Source: DUML01 sp050949905 (GTDB taxonomy: Bacteria > Bacillota > Desulfitobacteriia > Desulfitobacteriales > Syntrophobotulaceae). Taken from it: a stretch of DNA of 64,000 nt. Where the stretch lies: the NCBI GenBank assembly GCA_050949905.1, contig JBMNGP010000034.1, positions 62,001-126,000 of the forward strand, read 5' to 3'. Below are positions 17,535-26,670 of the stretch, piece by piece. The notes beneath the pieces are model-generated. The model searched no databases. It had not been told where the DNA came from and saw nothing but the letters and a program-made list of their open reading frames with translations. How positions within the stretch are numbered: the stretch's first letter is position 1; every line of letters begins with the position of its first letter. The position numbers and the translations under genes were made by a program.

Positions 17535-18374
17535 TTATTGGCCCGCCGTAATCTTTTCATTCATGCTTCCCGTTCGATATCCTTTTAGATCAAGAGCGGT
17601 ATAGGCAAAACCTATCTCAGCAAAGGCCTTATAGACTTCCTCGCCAATTTGCCCCTGCAGAAATTTAGGCCGATCCTCAGCGGAAACCTCTATCCTGGCC
17701 ACATCTCCATGATGGCGGACCCTGACTTGTCTAAAACCAAGATTCTGAAGATATTGTTCAGCCTGTTCCACCATCTTTAGTTTCTCTTTGGTAATCTCTT
17801 CCCCGTATGGGAATCTGGAGGAAAGGCAGGCAAAGGAAGGTTTATCCCAGGTGGGAAGGCCTAAGTTCCTGGAAAGAAGACGGATTTCCTCTTTGGTTAA
17901 ACCTGCTTCCAAAAGGGGACTCTGAATGCCGAGTTCTGCTAAGGCCTGCCTGCCGGGGCGGTAGTCACCGAGATCATCAACATTGGAGCCTTCGATGACA
18001 TGGCTGATACCAAGCTCGGCTGCAACTTGCAGTATTTTGCCAAATAATTGTTTTTTACAAAGATAGCATCTGTTGGGGGGATTCTTCCCAAATTCAGGAT
18101 CATCCAGTTCATCACAAACGATAATCCGATGTTCTATCCCTTGCTCCAGGCAAAAAGAGCTGGCCTCCTTTAATTCTCTTTCCGGGAAAGTGGAAGAGCG
18201 TGCCGTCAGGGCAATAGCCTTGTCACCTAAAACCTCTTTGGCAATCCTCACCAGAAATGTACTGTCTACCCCTCCGGAAAAAGCAATTATCACTTTTTCC
18301 ATTGAGCTTAAATTTTTTTTAAGCAGATCCAGTTTTTGATTCAAATCTAATTTCTCGCTGTTCGGTAAGCCCAT
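17535..18374 (-). CDS. larE: LarE-type ATP-dependent sacrificial sulfur transferase
   Basis: A 279-residue PP-loop protein. The ATP-binding motif is FSGGVDSTFL, and the LarE-typical segments RCYLCKKQLF, GSNVDDLGDYRPG and PSFACLSSRFPYG are present. LarE adds sulfur, donated by its own cysteine in some species, to the nickel-pincer cofactor precursor. No larA, larB or larC is seen nearby, so the true substrate may differ. ATG 18374 follows GGAGAGGAAAATTT. It sits between the Rrf2 regulator and cysK, suggesting sulfur or Fe-S linked control. Confidence 0.85.
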   Translation of the reverse strand: MGLPNSEKLDLNQKLDLLKKNLSSMEKVIIAFSGGVDSTFLVRIAKEVLGDKAIALTARSSTFPERELKEASSFCLEQGIEHRIIVCDELDDPEFGKNPPNRCYLCKKQLFGKILQVAAELGISHVIEGSNVDDLGDYRPGRQALAELGIQSPLLEAGLTKEEIRLLSRNLGLPTWDKPSFACLSSRFPYGEEITKEKLKMVEQAEQYLQNLGFRQVRVRHHGDVARIEVSAEDRPKFLQGQIGEEVYKAFAEIGFAYTALDLKGYRTGSMNEKITAGQ

Positions 18375-18439
18375 AAATTTTCCTCTCCTTTTTAACGATA
18401 TAACTTGCTCCACATCTTATTCCCTATATTGGTAAATTA

Positions 18440-18889
18440 TTAGATACAGTAATTATCATAGGAGTTTTCCTGGATCTTTCGAGTCTCTGCTAAGAGGTCT
18501 TCTATAGTATAGGAATCTAAGACTTCTGTCATCGCATCTCTAAGATCTTCCCAGACTCTCCTGGTAACACAAAAATCCAACCTCGTACAGGAACCGCTTC
18601 TGCTATCATCGACACAGTCTACAGGGGCGATAGGCCCTTCCAAAGCTCTGACCACATCACCGACAGTAATATCTTGAGGCTCTTTATTCAGCATATATCC
18701 ACCATGAAAACCACGAATACTCTTAATCAAGCCATTTTGTTTCATGGTAATTAACAACTGTTCCAAATAGCGTTCGGAAATTTCCTGTCTTTGGGCAATG
18801 CTATGGATTGTCACAGGGCCGGCATGCTGGTTCAGGGTTATGTCTAAGATAGCTCTCACACCATACCTTCCCTTTGTTGAAAGTTTCAA
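18440..18889 (-). CDS. Rrf2-family regulator, IscR-like with three Cys
   Basis: A 149-residue winged-helix regulator. The N terminus KLSTKGRYGVRAILDI and the HTH SERYLEQLLITMKQNGLI are typical of Rrf2. Three cysteines in CVDDSRSGSC then TRLDFC match the Fe-S ligand region of IscR-type members and are absent from CymR, so it probably senses Fe-S status. The TTG at 18889 gives the family start MKLSTKGRYG with AGGA ten bases upstream; the GTG at 18898 almost touches AAGGA. larE follows after 65 bp. Confidence 0.85.
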   Translation of the reverse strand: MKLSTKGRYGVRAILDITLNQHAGPVTIHSIAQRQEISERYLEQLLITMKQNGLIKSIRGFHGGYMLNKEPQDITVGDVVRALEGPIAPVDCVDDSRSGSCTRLDFCVTRRVWEDLRDAMTEVLDSYTIEDLLAETRKIQENSYDNYCI

Positions 18890-18930
18890 GATTTTCACTT
18901 CCTTCTGACTCTAACTTCAAAATCTGAAAT

Positions 18931-18960
18931 ATTTTATGATATATTAATATATCATAAAAT
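18931..18960. promoter_or_regulatory. Perfect 30-bp palindrome, likely Rrf2 operator
   Basis: The half-site ATTTTATGATATATT is followed by its exact complement with no spacer. It lies 42 bp upstream of the Rrf2 TTG start and contains -10-like hexamers (TATGAT, TATATT) on both strands. Position and symmetry fit an autoregulatory site for the dimeric regulator. Confidence 0.7.
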
Positions 18961-19121
18961 CTACAGTTTTTATATACTTAGGGATTGTGTTGCCTAAAAA
19001 GCGGAAGCTTCAAATCTGCTTTATACAATTCGTAGCAATAGCAAAAAAATTTTTTACCAAATTATTTCGTATCACAATTACTTGATTTATGATTAGAAAT
19101 GATAGAAAATTGTAACTAGAG

Positions 19122-19130
19122 TGATATAAT
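19122..19130 (+). promoter_or_regulatory. Extended -10 promoter of the atp operon
   Basis: TGATATAAT (TGn plus perfect TATAAT) about 80 bp before the first atp gene; no clear -35 at 17 bp. Confidence 0.5.
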
Positions 19131-19209
19131 TAAGATTGTGAAAAGATTTTAAACCTTGAAGGAATTCAGAAAATTTCGGCGAATCTTATAAAGATTGAGG
19201 GGTTTCCTA

Positions 19210-19443
19210 ATGGCTGACCGGAACAGCACTAAATGGATTAAGTACATGGCCTGGGGATCAACAATTGCAACTGCTCTGGCTGGTCTGGTAGGTGGAGGAT
19301 ACTACCTTGGAAATTATTTGGATTCACGCTGGGGGACGGATCCCTGGCTGAAAATAGGATTAATGTTGGCCGGGGTTATTTTGGGTACTGCTTACCTAAT
19401 AATATCCTTAAGCAAAATGGGAAAATCTAAAGATGAAGAGTAG
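19210..19443 (+). CDS. AtpZ/AtpI-like small membrane protein (first atp gene)
   Basis: 77 residues with two membrane helices (about 12-33 and 43-64) separated by GNYLDSRWGTDPWLK, the pattern of the F0F1-ATPase-associated AtpZ/AtpI family. These help c-ring assembly or carry Mg/Ca ions. ATG 19210 follows GAGGGGTTTCCTA; an in-frame TTG at 19195 is less likely. It overlaps the next gene by 11 bp. Confidence 0.8.
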   Translation: MADRNSTKWIKYMAWGSTIATALAGLVGGGYYLGNYLDSRWGTDPWLKIGLMLAGVILGTAYLIISLSKMGKSKDEE

Positions 19444-19792
19444 AACAGCTTTAATCCTCTGGGGTATTGTATCTTTCCCAATTTTTCTTGGCATAGCATT
19501 TACAGAGAATTATTCCTGGTATGGTTTTCTGATTGGTTTTAGTGCCGGCCTTTTTAATATTCTCTGGTTATTTAGAGATGCCGCTAAGGCTATCGATCAA
19601 GATCTGTCTATGGCTCTTAGGATTTATTATAAGAGTCTCTTTTCCAGACTCGGGATGATTACGCTGGTGGTGGCCACCATAGGCAGATTTCAGCCGGAAT
19701 GGTTGTTTTCTTTAGCACTGGGGATTGCTGGAGGTGTTATTATACCTCTGATTATAGCAATAAGAAACCAGCTAAGAAGCGGAAGGGGGTGA
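19433..19792 (+). CDS. atpI: ATP synthase protein I
   Basis: 119 residues with four predicted membrane helices and a central polar segment (RDAAKAIDQDLSMALRIYYKS). Size, hydropathy and position directly before atpB identify it as the ATP synthase I family, thought to assist c-ring assembly. The start ATG lies within the end of the previous gene. Confidence 0.75.
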   Translation: MKSRTALILWGIVSFPIFLGIAFTENYSWYGFLIGFSAGLFNILWLFRDAAKAIDQDLSMALRIYYKSLFSRLGMITLVVATIGRFQPEWLFSLALGIAGGVIIPLIIAIRNQLRSGRG

Positions 19793-19800
19793 GCAATGAA

Positions 19801-20541
19801 ATGCATGAGATAATTCTCTGGCACGTGGGCAATGGAACAGTACATGCCAGGACACTGGTAATGACTTGGGTAACGATGGCCCTCCTGCTGATCTTTGTCC
19901 TTCTTGGGGTGCGCAACCTGACAAGCGGCAAGCCAGGGAAACTCCAAAATATCTTAGAATGGGTGGTTGACTTTGTTAAGGGACTAATCTCCGGCAATAT
20001 GGATTACAAAAAAGGTGCTTCCTTACTTTCTTATTTACTAACCTTGATAATGTTTATTTTCTTTTCCAATATGCTGGGACTTATTCCTAATTTTGTTGCA
20101 CCACTCTTTGCCAATGTGGAATTTGCCAAACTCAATGAGATATTCCACGGGGCGGTACTGCAGTCACCAACTGCAGATATCAACACAACTCTAGCTCTAG
20201 CAACTTTATCCATAATATTAGTAATAGCTTTTGGAATTAGATTCAAAGGAGCCGGTTATTTTCGTCACTTTATTCAACCCCACCCGGTATTCCTGCCAAT
20301 TCATTTAATTGATATTCTGGCCAAGCCCATGACCCTGGCTTTCCGTCTATTCGGTAATATTTATGCCGGGGAGGTCTTGATAGCGGTAATTCTAATGTTA
20401 CCGGGGATTTATGTCTTTAGTGGGGTTCTGCCCATGCCGATCTGGCTGGGATTTAGTATCTTTATTGGTACTATCCAGTCCTTTGTGTTTACAGTTCTGA
20501 CAATTGCTTATATTGCTCAGGCTGTTGCCGAGGATCATTAA
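19801..20541 (+). CDS. atpB: ATP synthase subunit a
   Basis: A 246-residue Fo stator channel subunit. The essential arginine is in LAFRLFGNIYAGEV, and the C-terminal helix ends FVFTVLTIAYIAQAVAEDH. ATG 19801 has an almost perfect ribosome site AGGGGGTGA eight bases before it. GTG 19789, overlapping the atpI stop, is the alternative. Confidence 0.93.
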   Translation: MHEIILWHVGNGTVHARTLVMTWVTMALLLIFVLLGVRNLTSGKPGKLQNILEWVVDFVKGLISGNMDYKKGASLLSYLLTLIMFIFFSNMLGLIPNFVAPLFANVEFAKLNEIFHGAVLQSPTADINTTLALATLSIILVIAFGIRFKGAGYFRHFIQPHPVFLPIHLIDILAKPMTLAFRLFGNIYAGEVLIAVILMLPGIYVFSGVLPMPIWLGFSIFIGTIQSFVFTVLTIAYIAQAVAEDH

Positions 20542-20622
20542 ACTAAAGAGATTGCTAAAATCAAAAGAGATCATTAAGACTGGAAGAGATCATTAAAACT
20601 AAAGAGATTATTAAAACTGAAT
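20532..20622 (+). repeat. Degenerate tandem repeat between atpB and atpE
   Basis: About five copies of an 18-19 bp unit close to AGAGATCATTAAAACTAAA run from the end of atpB to 20622; the first copy contains the atpB stop codon. The best pair is the copies at about 20566 and 20585. Confidence 0.65.
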
Positions 20623-20672
20623 AAGCAAGCTTAATTAGATTAAATTTTTATTTTAAAGGAGGACAAACTATT

Positions 20673-20918
20673 ATGGATATGTCTGCTGCTGCAATGTTAG
20701 GTGCCGGTATTGCTGCTGGGGCAGCTGCTATCGGAGCTTCTCTCGGAAACGGTAATGTTATTTCCAGGACAATTGAAGGGGTTGCCCGTCAACCGGAAGC
20801 TAAAGGCTCCCTCCAAGGTATTATGTTTATTGGTGTTGGTTTGATTGAAGCTCTTCCTCTTTTAACTTGGGTTATTGCCCTCTTGATGGTCTTTACCAAA
20901 TCCGGTTCTCCCACTTAA
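20673..20918 (+). CDS. atpE: ATP synthase subunit c
   Basis: An 81-residue two-helix proteolipid that forms the rotor ring. The Gly/Ala-rich first helix, the polar loop ARQPEA and the ion-binding glutamate in GLIEALPLLTW are present. The residues after the Glu are Ala-Leu, not the Ser/Thr seen in Na+-binding rings, so it is probably proton-coupled. A strong AAAGGAGGA ribosome site fits the high copy number needed. Confidence 0.93.
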   Translation: MDMSAAAMLGAGIAAGAAAIGASLGNGNVISRTIEGVARQPEAKGSLQGIMFIGVGLIEALPLLTWVIALLMVFTKSGSPT

Positions 20919-20989
20919 GAAAACAGCAAAGCGAGGATTATTAACCGGAAAATTTAAACACATTCGCTTAGAGAGGAGGGGAGGACCGC

Positions 20990-21550
20990 TTGAATCCCTT
21001 CGGAATTGGCTTAACCTATACGATTGCCTCAGCTGCTGCCGCGGGAGGCGGCGGAGATAATCCTATAGCTATAGATTATACTTACTTTGCCCAGATTTTA
21101 TCCTTTCTGGTCTTAGTATGGATTCTTAAGAAGTTTGCCTGGAAGCCTTTGATGAACATGATGGAGAAGCGCCGCCAGTTCATTGAAGATAACCTGGCGA
21201 GTGCTGAGCGCGAGCGTCAAGAGGCAGCAAGAATCAGGCAGGAATATCAGGATGAGATGCTTAAAGCACGCTCCGAAGCACAGACTATTATTGAAAAGGC
21301 TACCAAAAACAGTGAAGAACGTGCTGCCGAAATACTGATGGAAGCCCGCAAGGAAACAGAAAAGATGAAACAAGCTGCCCTTGCTGATATTGAGCGGGAA
21401 CGGGATAAAGCCGTCGCCGAAGTTCGAGCTCAGGTTATTGACCTTTCGATAGCCGTGGCGGAAAAAATTCTGCAGCAAAAGCTCGATTTACAGGGTCAAG
21501 AGGCACTCATCGATCAATTTATTCAAGAGGTGGGGGATAGGCCATGTTAA
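20990..21550 (+). CDS. atpF: ATP synthase subunit b
   Basis: A 186-residue peripheral stalk. One N-terminal membrane helix (ILSFLVLVWILKKFAW) is followed by a long charged coiled coil. Start TTG 20990 after GAGGAGGGGAGGACCGC. Its last codons overlap atpH by 7 bp. Confidence 0.92.
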   Translation: MNPFGIGLTYTIASAAAAGGGGDNPIAIDYTYFAQILSFLVLVWILKKFAWKPLMNMMEKRRQFIEDNLASAERERQEAARIRQEYQDEMLKARSEAQTIIEKATKNSEERAAEILMEARKETEKMKQAALADIERERDKAVAEVRAQVIDLSIAVAEKILQQKLDLQGQEALIDQFIQEVGDRPC

Positions 21551-22116
21551 ACGGAGCGTTAGCCCGCCGCTATGCCCAAGCCCTCTTTGAATTAGCCGTG
21601 GAGATGTCGATCCTGGATCAAGTGGATGGCGAATTGCGTGACCTGACTCAACTGCTAACTAACAATAATGAACTAAAATATTTACTGAACCATCCCAATA
21701 TTGAAGCCGAAGCCAAGAAAGAGACTTTGGGAAAAATCCTTGACCAAAGCGTTTCCGATTTGTCCAGGCACTTTTTATTTCTGCTCATCGACCGGAGAAG
21801 GCAGAATTTATTTGCACTTATTCAGAGTGAATTTTCTCGTCTGGCCAATGAAGCGCGCAATATCGTCGAAGTAAAAGTAGCCAGTGCTTTAACTCTAACA
21901 GCGAGTCAGGAAGAACAGTTAAGGCAGGTAATTGCCCAAAGCACAGGCAAGAATGTCCAGTTACAGACCGAAGTCAAGCCTGAGCTCATTGGCGGTGTAA
22001 GGCTTCAGATTGGAGACCGGGTGATGGACGGCTCAATTGCCACCGCATTAAATAAGATGCGGGAAGAATTGAGAAAAGCATCGTATAAACCTCAGCAGAA
22101 AGTAGGGGTGAGCTAA
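21544..22116 (+). CDS. atpH: ATP synthase subunit delta
   Basis: A 190-residue stator protein joining the F1 head to subunit b. The N-terminal ARRYAQALFELA and the C-terminal PELIGGVRLQIGDRVMDGSI motif are diagnostic. The ATG overlaps the atpF stop, with GGGGGATAGGCC as the ribosome site. Confidence 0.93.
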   Translation: MLNGALARRYAQALFELAVEMSILDQVDGELRDLTQLLTNNNELKYLLNHPNIEAEAKKETLGKILDQSVSDLSRHFLFLLIDRRRQNLFALIQSEFSRLANEARNIVEVKVASALTLTASQEEQLRQVIAQSTGKNVQLQTEVKPELIGGVRLQIGDRVMDGSIATALNKMREELRKASYKPQQKVGVS

Positions 22117-22120
22117 GAGG

Positions 22121-23629
22121 ATGAACTTGCGTCCGGAAGAAATAAGTTCCATTATCAAACAACAAATTGAACGCTATGAATCAGCCCTGGAAGTTGTTGA
22201 TGTGGGTACGGTCATCCAGGTAGGTGACGGTATAGCCCGTATCTATGGCTTGGAAAAAGCCATGTCAGGAGAACTTTTAGAGTTCCCCGGCGGTGTCTAC
22301 GGGATGGCCATGAATCTGGAAGAAGACAACATCGGCTGTGTTATTCTAGGGCCCTACGAGAATATTAAAGAGGGCGACCAAGTTAAACGTACCGGCAGGA
22401 TCGTGGAGGTTCCCGTGGGGGAAGCTTTGATTGGCCGGGTAGTCAATGTCCTGGGACAGCCTATAGACGGTAAAGGTGAAATCCAAGCAACTGAATATCG
22501 ACCCGTTGAATCTCAGGCTCCGGGGGTTGTAGACAGGAAGTCTGTGCACGAGCCGCTGCAGACAGGGCTAAAGTCTATCGACTCCATGGTGCCGATTGGC
22601 CGGGGACAGAGAGAGCTCATCATTGGTGACCGCCAAACAGGCAAAACCGCCCTGGCAGTAGATACTATTATTAACCAAAAAGGCCAGGATTGTATTTGCA
22701 TCTATGTGGCCATTGGTCAAAAACAATCCACAGTTGCCGGCGTTGTTAAAAAATTAGAAGAACATGGTGCTATGGATTATTCCATTGTGGTTATGGCCAC
22801 TGCTTCCGACCCGGCACCGATGCTCTATATCGCTCCTTATGCCGGCTGTGCGATGGGAGAATATTTCCGGGACAGAGGCCAGCATGTTTTACTTGTCTAT
22901 GATGACCTTTCCAAGCAGGCCGTAGCTTACCGTGAACTGTCCCTTTTACTGAGGCGTCCTCCTGGCAGGGAAGCCTATCCTGGCGATGTCTTCTATCTGC
23001 ACTCCCGTTTATTGGAGAGGGCAGCCAAGCTTTCCCCGGAAAAAGGCGGCGGGTCGCTGACAGCCTTGCCGATTATTGAGACTCAAGCCGGGGACGTTTC
23101 AGCCTATATTCCGACTAACGTTATCTCCATTACCGACGGCCAGATTTTCCTGGAGTCAGACTTGTTCAATGCCGGTTTCCGTCCGGCTATTAACGTTGGT
23201 ATCTCAGTATCCAGGGTTGGCGGTTCAGCCCAGATTAAAGCCATGAAGCAGGTTGCCGGCCAGCTGCGCTTGGACTTAGCCTCCTACCGTGAACTGGCAG
23301 CTTTTGCTCAGTTTGGCTCTGACCTGGATAAAGCTACCCAGGCCCGTTTAAATCGCGGCCAAAAGACTATGGAGATCTTAAAACAAGGGCAATATCAGCC
23401 AATGCCTGTAGAAGAACAGGTCTTAGTCATCTTTGCTGCCACCAAAGGCTACATTGATGATATCCCGCTGGAGAGAATCAAAGAATTTGAACAGGAATTC
23501 CTTCGCTTCATGCGTACGGTTAAAGCCCACATCCCGGAAAAAATCCGCACCGCTAAAGCTCTTTCCGACGAACTTACCCAAGAGATTGGCGAGGCCATCA
23601 ATGAGTTCAAGCAAGGCTTTTTGGCCTAA
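22121..23629 (+). CDS. atpA: ATP synthase subunit alpha
   Basis: A 502-residue F1 subunit with non-catalytic nucleotide sites. The P-loop is GDRQTGKTA, and the arginine-finger region is VSRVGGSAQIKAMK. N-terminal IRYESALEVV-type sequence and the C-terminal helical bundle are complete. ATG four bases after the atpH stop. Confidence 0.96.
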   Translation: MNLRPEEISSIIKQQIERYESALEVVDVGTVIQVGDGIARIYGLEKAMSGELLEFPGGVYGMAMNLEEDNIGCVILGPYENIKEGDQVKRTGRIVEVPVGEALIGRVVNVLGQPIDGKGEIQATEYRPVESQAPGVVDRKSVHEPLQTGLKSIDSMVPIGRGQRELIIGDRQTGKTALAVDTIINQKGQDCICIYVAIGQKQSTVAGVVKKLEEHGAMDYSIVVMATASDPAPMLYIAPYAGCAMGEYFRDRGQHVLLVYDDLSKQAVAYRELSLLLRRPPGREAYPGDVFYLHSRLLERAAKLSPEKGGGSLTALPIIETQAGDVSAYIPTNVISITDGQIFLESDLFNAGFRPAINVGISVSRVGGSAQIKAMKQVAGQLRLDLASYRELAAFAQFGSDLDKATQARLNRGQKTMEILKQGQYQPMPVEEQVLVIFAATKGYIDDIPLERIKEFEQEFLRFMRTVKAHIPEKIRTAKALSDELTQEIGEAINEFKQGFLA

Positions 23630-23648
23630 GAAAGAGTAGGTGAATGAA

Positions 23649-24497
23649 GTGGCAGGAGTACGCGATATTCGCAGAAGAATCCGCAGTGTGTCCAATATGC
23701 AGCAAATTACGAAAGCCATGAAAATGGTGGCTGCGGCCAAACTGCGGCGAGCGCAGGAAAAGGTCATCGCATCCCGCCCCTACGCTAATCAGATGCAGGA
23801 TGTTCTAACCCGTCTGGCTCAAGCCCAGACTGATGTGAGCCATCCGCTTTTGGAGAAACGTCCGGTCCAAAAAATTGGCTACGTCCTGGTTACCTCTGAC
23901 CGCGGTCTTTGTGGAGGCTTTAATGCCAACCTGATAAGACTGACCAGAGGGGTTCTGGAAGAACAGAAGGAAGCACAGGCTGGGCTGGTAGCGATAGGCC
24001 GTAAAGGCAGCGACTATTTTGGCCGCCGGAAAGTGGAAATCATCTCCCGCTTCACCGGTCTGGGCGACAGCCCGGACTTCAATCTGGCCAGAAAAATCGC
24101 CCGCGAAATCATCGGGCTGTATACGTCCGGTGCAGTAGATGAGGTTTACTTGATTTATTCTAAATTTGTATCAGTCCTGACCCAGGAACCTACAATGGCT
24201 AAGATCCTGCCAATCGAGCCTTCGGCAGAGAAGGCTGTCGGCGAGTATATTTTTGAGCCGGGTCCCCAACAGATGCTGGAACGCCTTTTGCCCAGCTACC
24301 TGGAAAGCCAGGTGTTTAGCGCACTTTTAGAAAGTAAGGCCAGTGAAATGGGAGCCAAGATGACGGCCATGGATTCAGCGACGGAGAATGCCAAGGAAAT
24401 GATTGACAAGCTGACCCTGGCCATGAACAGAGCCCGCCAGGCAGCCATTACCAAGGAAATCTCGGAAATTGTGGGGGGAGCTGCGGCGCTGGAGTAA
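23649..24497 (+). CDS. atpG: ATP synthase subunit gamma
   Basis: A 282-residue central rotor shaft. N terminus MAGVRDIRRRIRSVSNMQQI, middle TSDRGLCGGFN and C terminus NRARQAAITKEISEIVGGAAAL match the family. GTG 23649, preceded by TAGGTGAATGAA, gives the usual MAGVRDI start; an in-frame GTG at 23640 lies too close to any ribosome site. Confidence 0.94.
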   Translation: MAGVRDIRRRIRSVSNMQQITKAMKMVAAAKLRRAQEKVIASRPYANQMQDVLTRLAQAQTDVSHPLLEKRPVQKIGYVLVTSDRGLCGGFNANLIRLTRGVLEEQKEAQAGLVAIGRKGSDYFGRRKVEIISRFTGLGDSPDFNLARKIAREIIGLYTSGAVDEVYLIYSKFVSVLTQEPTMAKILPIEPSAEKAVGEYIFEPGPQQMLERLLPSYLESQVFSALLESKASEMGAKMTAMDSATENAKEMIDKLTLAMNRARQAAITKEISEIVGGAAALE

Positions 24498-24535
24498 CTG
24501 CCGGATAGAAGCTTAAGAAAAGGAGGTTCGCGAGT

Positions 24536-25939
24536 TTGTCAAATATAGGTAAAGTAATTCAAGTTATGGGTCCGGTAGTTGACATTGAATTTGACCCTGA
24601 TGCCCTACCGGAGATATATAGTGCGATTGTCATTAAGGATGAAGAGAGAAAAATTGACTTGACCTTGGAAGCTGCCCAACATCTTGGCAATGACACGGTT
24701 CGCTGTGTGGCGATGTCTTCTACGGACGGGCTGACTAGAGGAATGGAGGCTTTGAATACCGGAGCCCCGATTACAGTGAGTGTCGGGCCGGAGACACTTG
24801 GCCGGATGTTTAATGTCCTGGGCAAACCAATTGATAATCTGCCCGAGGTAGAGACCGAGCTGAAGTTCCCGATTCATAGAAAAGCGCCGCCTTTTGTCGA
24901 GCAGGAAACAACCGATACTATGCTGGAAACAGGCATTAAGGTTGTGGATCTTCTGGCCCCTTATGCCAAAGGGGGAAAAATTGGCCTCTTTGGAGGAGCC
25001 GGTGTAGGCAAAACAGTCTTGATTCAGGAACTGATCAATAATATTGCAACCCAGCACGGCGGGATTTCCGTTTTCGCCGGAGTTGGCGAGAGAACCAGGG
25101 AAGGCAACGACCTTTGGAACGAAATGAAAGACTCTGGGGTTATCAATAAAATGACCATGGTTTTCGGTCAAATGAACGAGCCCCCCGGTGCCCGCCTCAG
25201 GGTAGGACTCACCGGGCTGACCCAGGCCGAATACTTCCGGGATGAACAAGGGCAGGATGTGCTTTTGTTTATCGATAACATTTTCCGTTTTACCCAGGCC
25301 GGATCTGAGGTTTCCGCTCTCTTGGGCCGGATGCCTTCAGCAGTTGGCTATCAACCGACTTTGGCCACTGAGATGGGTCATTTACAGGAGAGGATTACTT
25401 CCACTAAGAAAGGCTCCATCACTTCCGTCCAGGCTATTTATGTACCGGCCGACGACTTGACCGACCCGGCACCGGCGACAGCCTTTGCCCACCTGGATGC
25501 GACAACGGTTCTGTCTCGTTCCATTGCTGAAATTGGCATTTATCCTGCTGTTGACCCGCTCGATTCTACTTCGCAGATTTTAACTCCGGCCATTGTTGGT
25601 GAGGAGCATTATACCGTTGCGCGTCAAGTGCAAAGTATTCTTCAGCGGTATAAAGAATTACTGGATATTATCGCCATCCTTGGTATGGACGAGCTTTCGG
25701 AAGAAGATAAGCTTATTGTGCAAAGAGCTCGCCGTATTCAACGCTTCTTGTCCCAGCCGTTCACCGTAGCCGAAGCCTTTACCGGTATGAAGGGCAAATA
25801 TGTCCCGATTAAGGAAACTATCCGGGGCTTTAAAGAAATTTGCGAAGGCAAGCATGACGCTCTGCCGGAAGAAGCGTTCCAGTATGTCGGGACTATCGAT
25901 GAGGCGGTTGAAAGAGCGAAACAGTTGGGAGCTGTGTAG
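24536..25939 (+). CDS. atpD: ATP synthase subunit beta
   Basis: A 467-residue catalytic F1 subunit. P-loop GGAGVGKTV, catalytic Glu in GVGERTREG, and LLGRMPSAVGYQPTLA are present. The TTG start at 24536 follows AAAGGAGGTTCGCGAGT. Confidence 0.97.
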   Translation: MSNIGKVIQVMGPVVDIEFDPDALPEIYSAIVIKDEERKIDLTLEAAQHLGNDTVRCVAMSSTDGLTRGMEALNTGAPITVSVGPETLGRMFNVLGKPIDNLPEVETELKFPIHRKAPPFVEQETTDTMLETGIKVVDLLAPYAKGGKIGLFGGAGVGKTVLIQELINNIATQHGGISVFAGVGERTREGNDLWNEMKDSGVINKMTMVFGQMNEPPGARLRVGLTGLTQAEYFRDEQGQDVLLFIDNIFRFTQAGSEVSALLGRMPSAVGYQPTLATEMGHLQERITSTKKGSITSVQAIYVPADDLTDPAPATAFAHLDATTVLSRSIAEIGIYPAVDPLDSTSQILTPAIVGEEHYTVARQVQSILQRYKELLDIIAILGMDELSEEDKLIVQRARRIQRFLSQPFTVAEAFTGMKGKYVPIKETIRGFKEICEGKHDALPEEAFQYVGTIDEAVERAKQLGAV

Positions 25940-25942
25940 ACA

Positions 25943-26341
25943 ATGGCACAAACTTTTAATTTGAAGGTCGTTGCCCCTGACGGCCTAGTCCTGAATAAGG
26001 ACGTGGAATTTGTCGTTGTCCCCGGCGAGGGCGGCGAACTGGGCATTTTGCCTAACCACGCTCCGCTGATTGCCAGCCTTACGATTGGTGTCATTCGCTA
26101 TACAGTGGAAGGCAATGTGCATAAAATCGCCATCAGCGGCGGCTTTCTGGAAGTAGTCAGCAATAAGGTCACAGTACTCGCCAATACGGCGGAAATTGCA
26201 GAAAATATTGATTTAGAAAGAGCCAAAGCCGCCAAGGAAAGGGCTGAAAAGCGGCTGCGGGAGCGCCAGCCGGATATCGATATACAGAGGGCCGAAGTGG
26301 CTTTGAAACGAGCCATGGCACGGATTAAAGCGAAAGAGTAG
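25943..26341 (+). CDS. atpC: ATP synthase subunit epsilon
   Basis: A 132-residue rotor foot and regulator: a beta sandwich (LPNHAPLIASLTIGVIRY is diagnostic), then two C-terminal helices rich in Arg/Lys/Ala. It starts three bases after the atpD stop and is the last atp gene; a strong terminator follows at 26487. Confidence 0.94.
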   Translation: MAQTFNLKVVAPDGLVLNKDVEFVVVPGEGGELGILPNHAPLIASLTIGVIRYTVEGNVHKIAISGGFLEVVSNKVTVLANTAEIAENIDLERAKAAKERAEKRLRERQPDIDIQRAEVALKRAMARIKAKE

Positions 26342-26486
26342 GCGAAACAGACCCTATCTTTTGGGTATGTTTGGCTGGCTTATGTTGTGAGAACGATAAA
26401 AAATAAGCCTAGAAGACCTTTGAAATGAAGTAATATCTATACCATAATTGCAGAGGAGTTAGTTAAAATCATAACAAGTACAGAAT

Positions 26487-26532
26487 AGAGAGTGTTCCAA
26501 AGTTAAGGGTGGCTTTGGGGCACTCTCTGTTT
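26487..26532 (+). terminator. Strong terminator of the atp operon
   Basis: AGAGAGTG ... CACTCTCT with a further AAAG/CTTT pairing inside, followed by GTTTG. Confidence 0.75.
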
Positions 26533-26605
26533 GTGCTGATGTATTGCCTTCTTAAAATATTATTTGGAGTGCTGCCATAAAACTTCAGAATGGCTTTAGA
26601 AAGAT

Positions 26606-26670
26606 ATGCTCTCCTTAGTTATGAACAGTTTAAGAAGTAAATTGACTATTACTAAGAAGAGCATTTTTAT
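26606..26670 (+). terminator. Second long hairpin after the atp operon
   Basis: ATGCTCT-CC-TTAGT pairs with ACTAA-GA-AGAGCAT (a 2x2 internal loop), followed by TTTTTATG. The loop is about 35 bases, so it may be a terminator or a remnant of a small palindromic element. Confidence 0.45.

Noticed and set aside
24605..25249. 214-codon open frame antisense to atpD
   Set aside because: Shadow frame opposite a highly conserved gene; no start signal and no recognisable protein.
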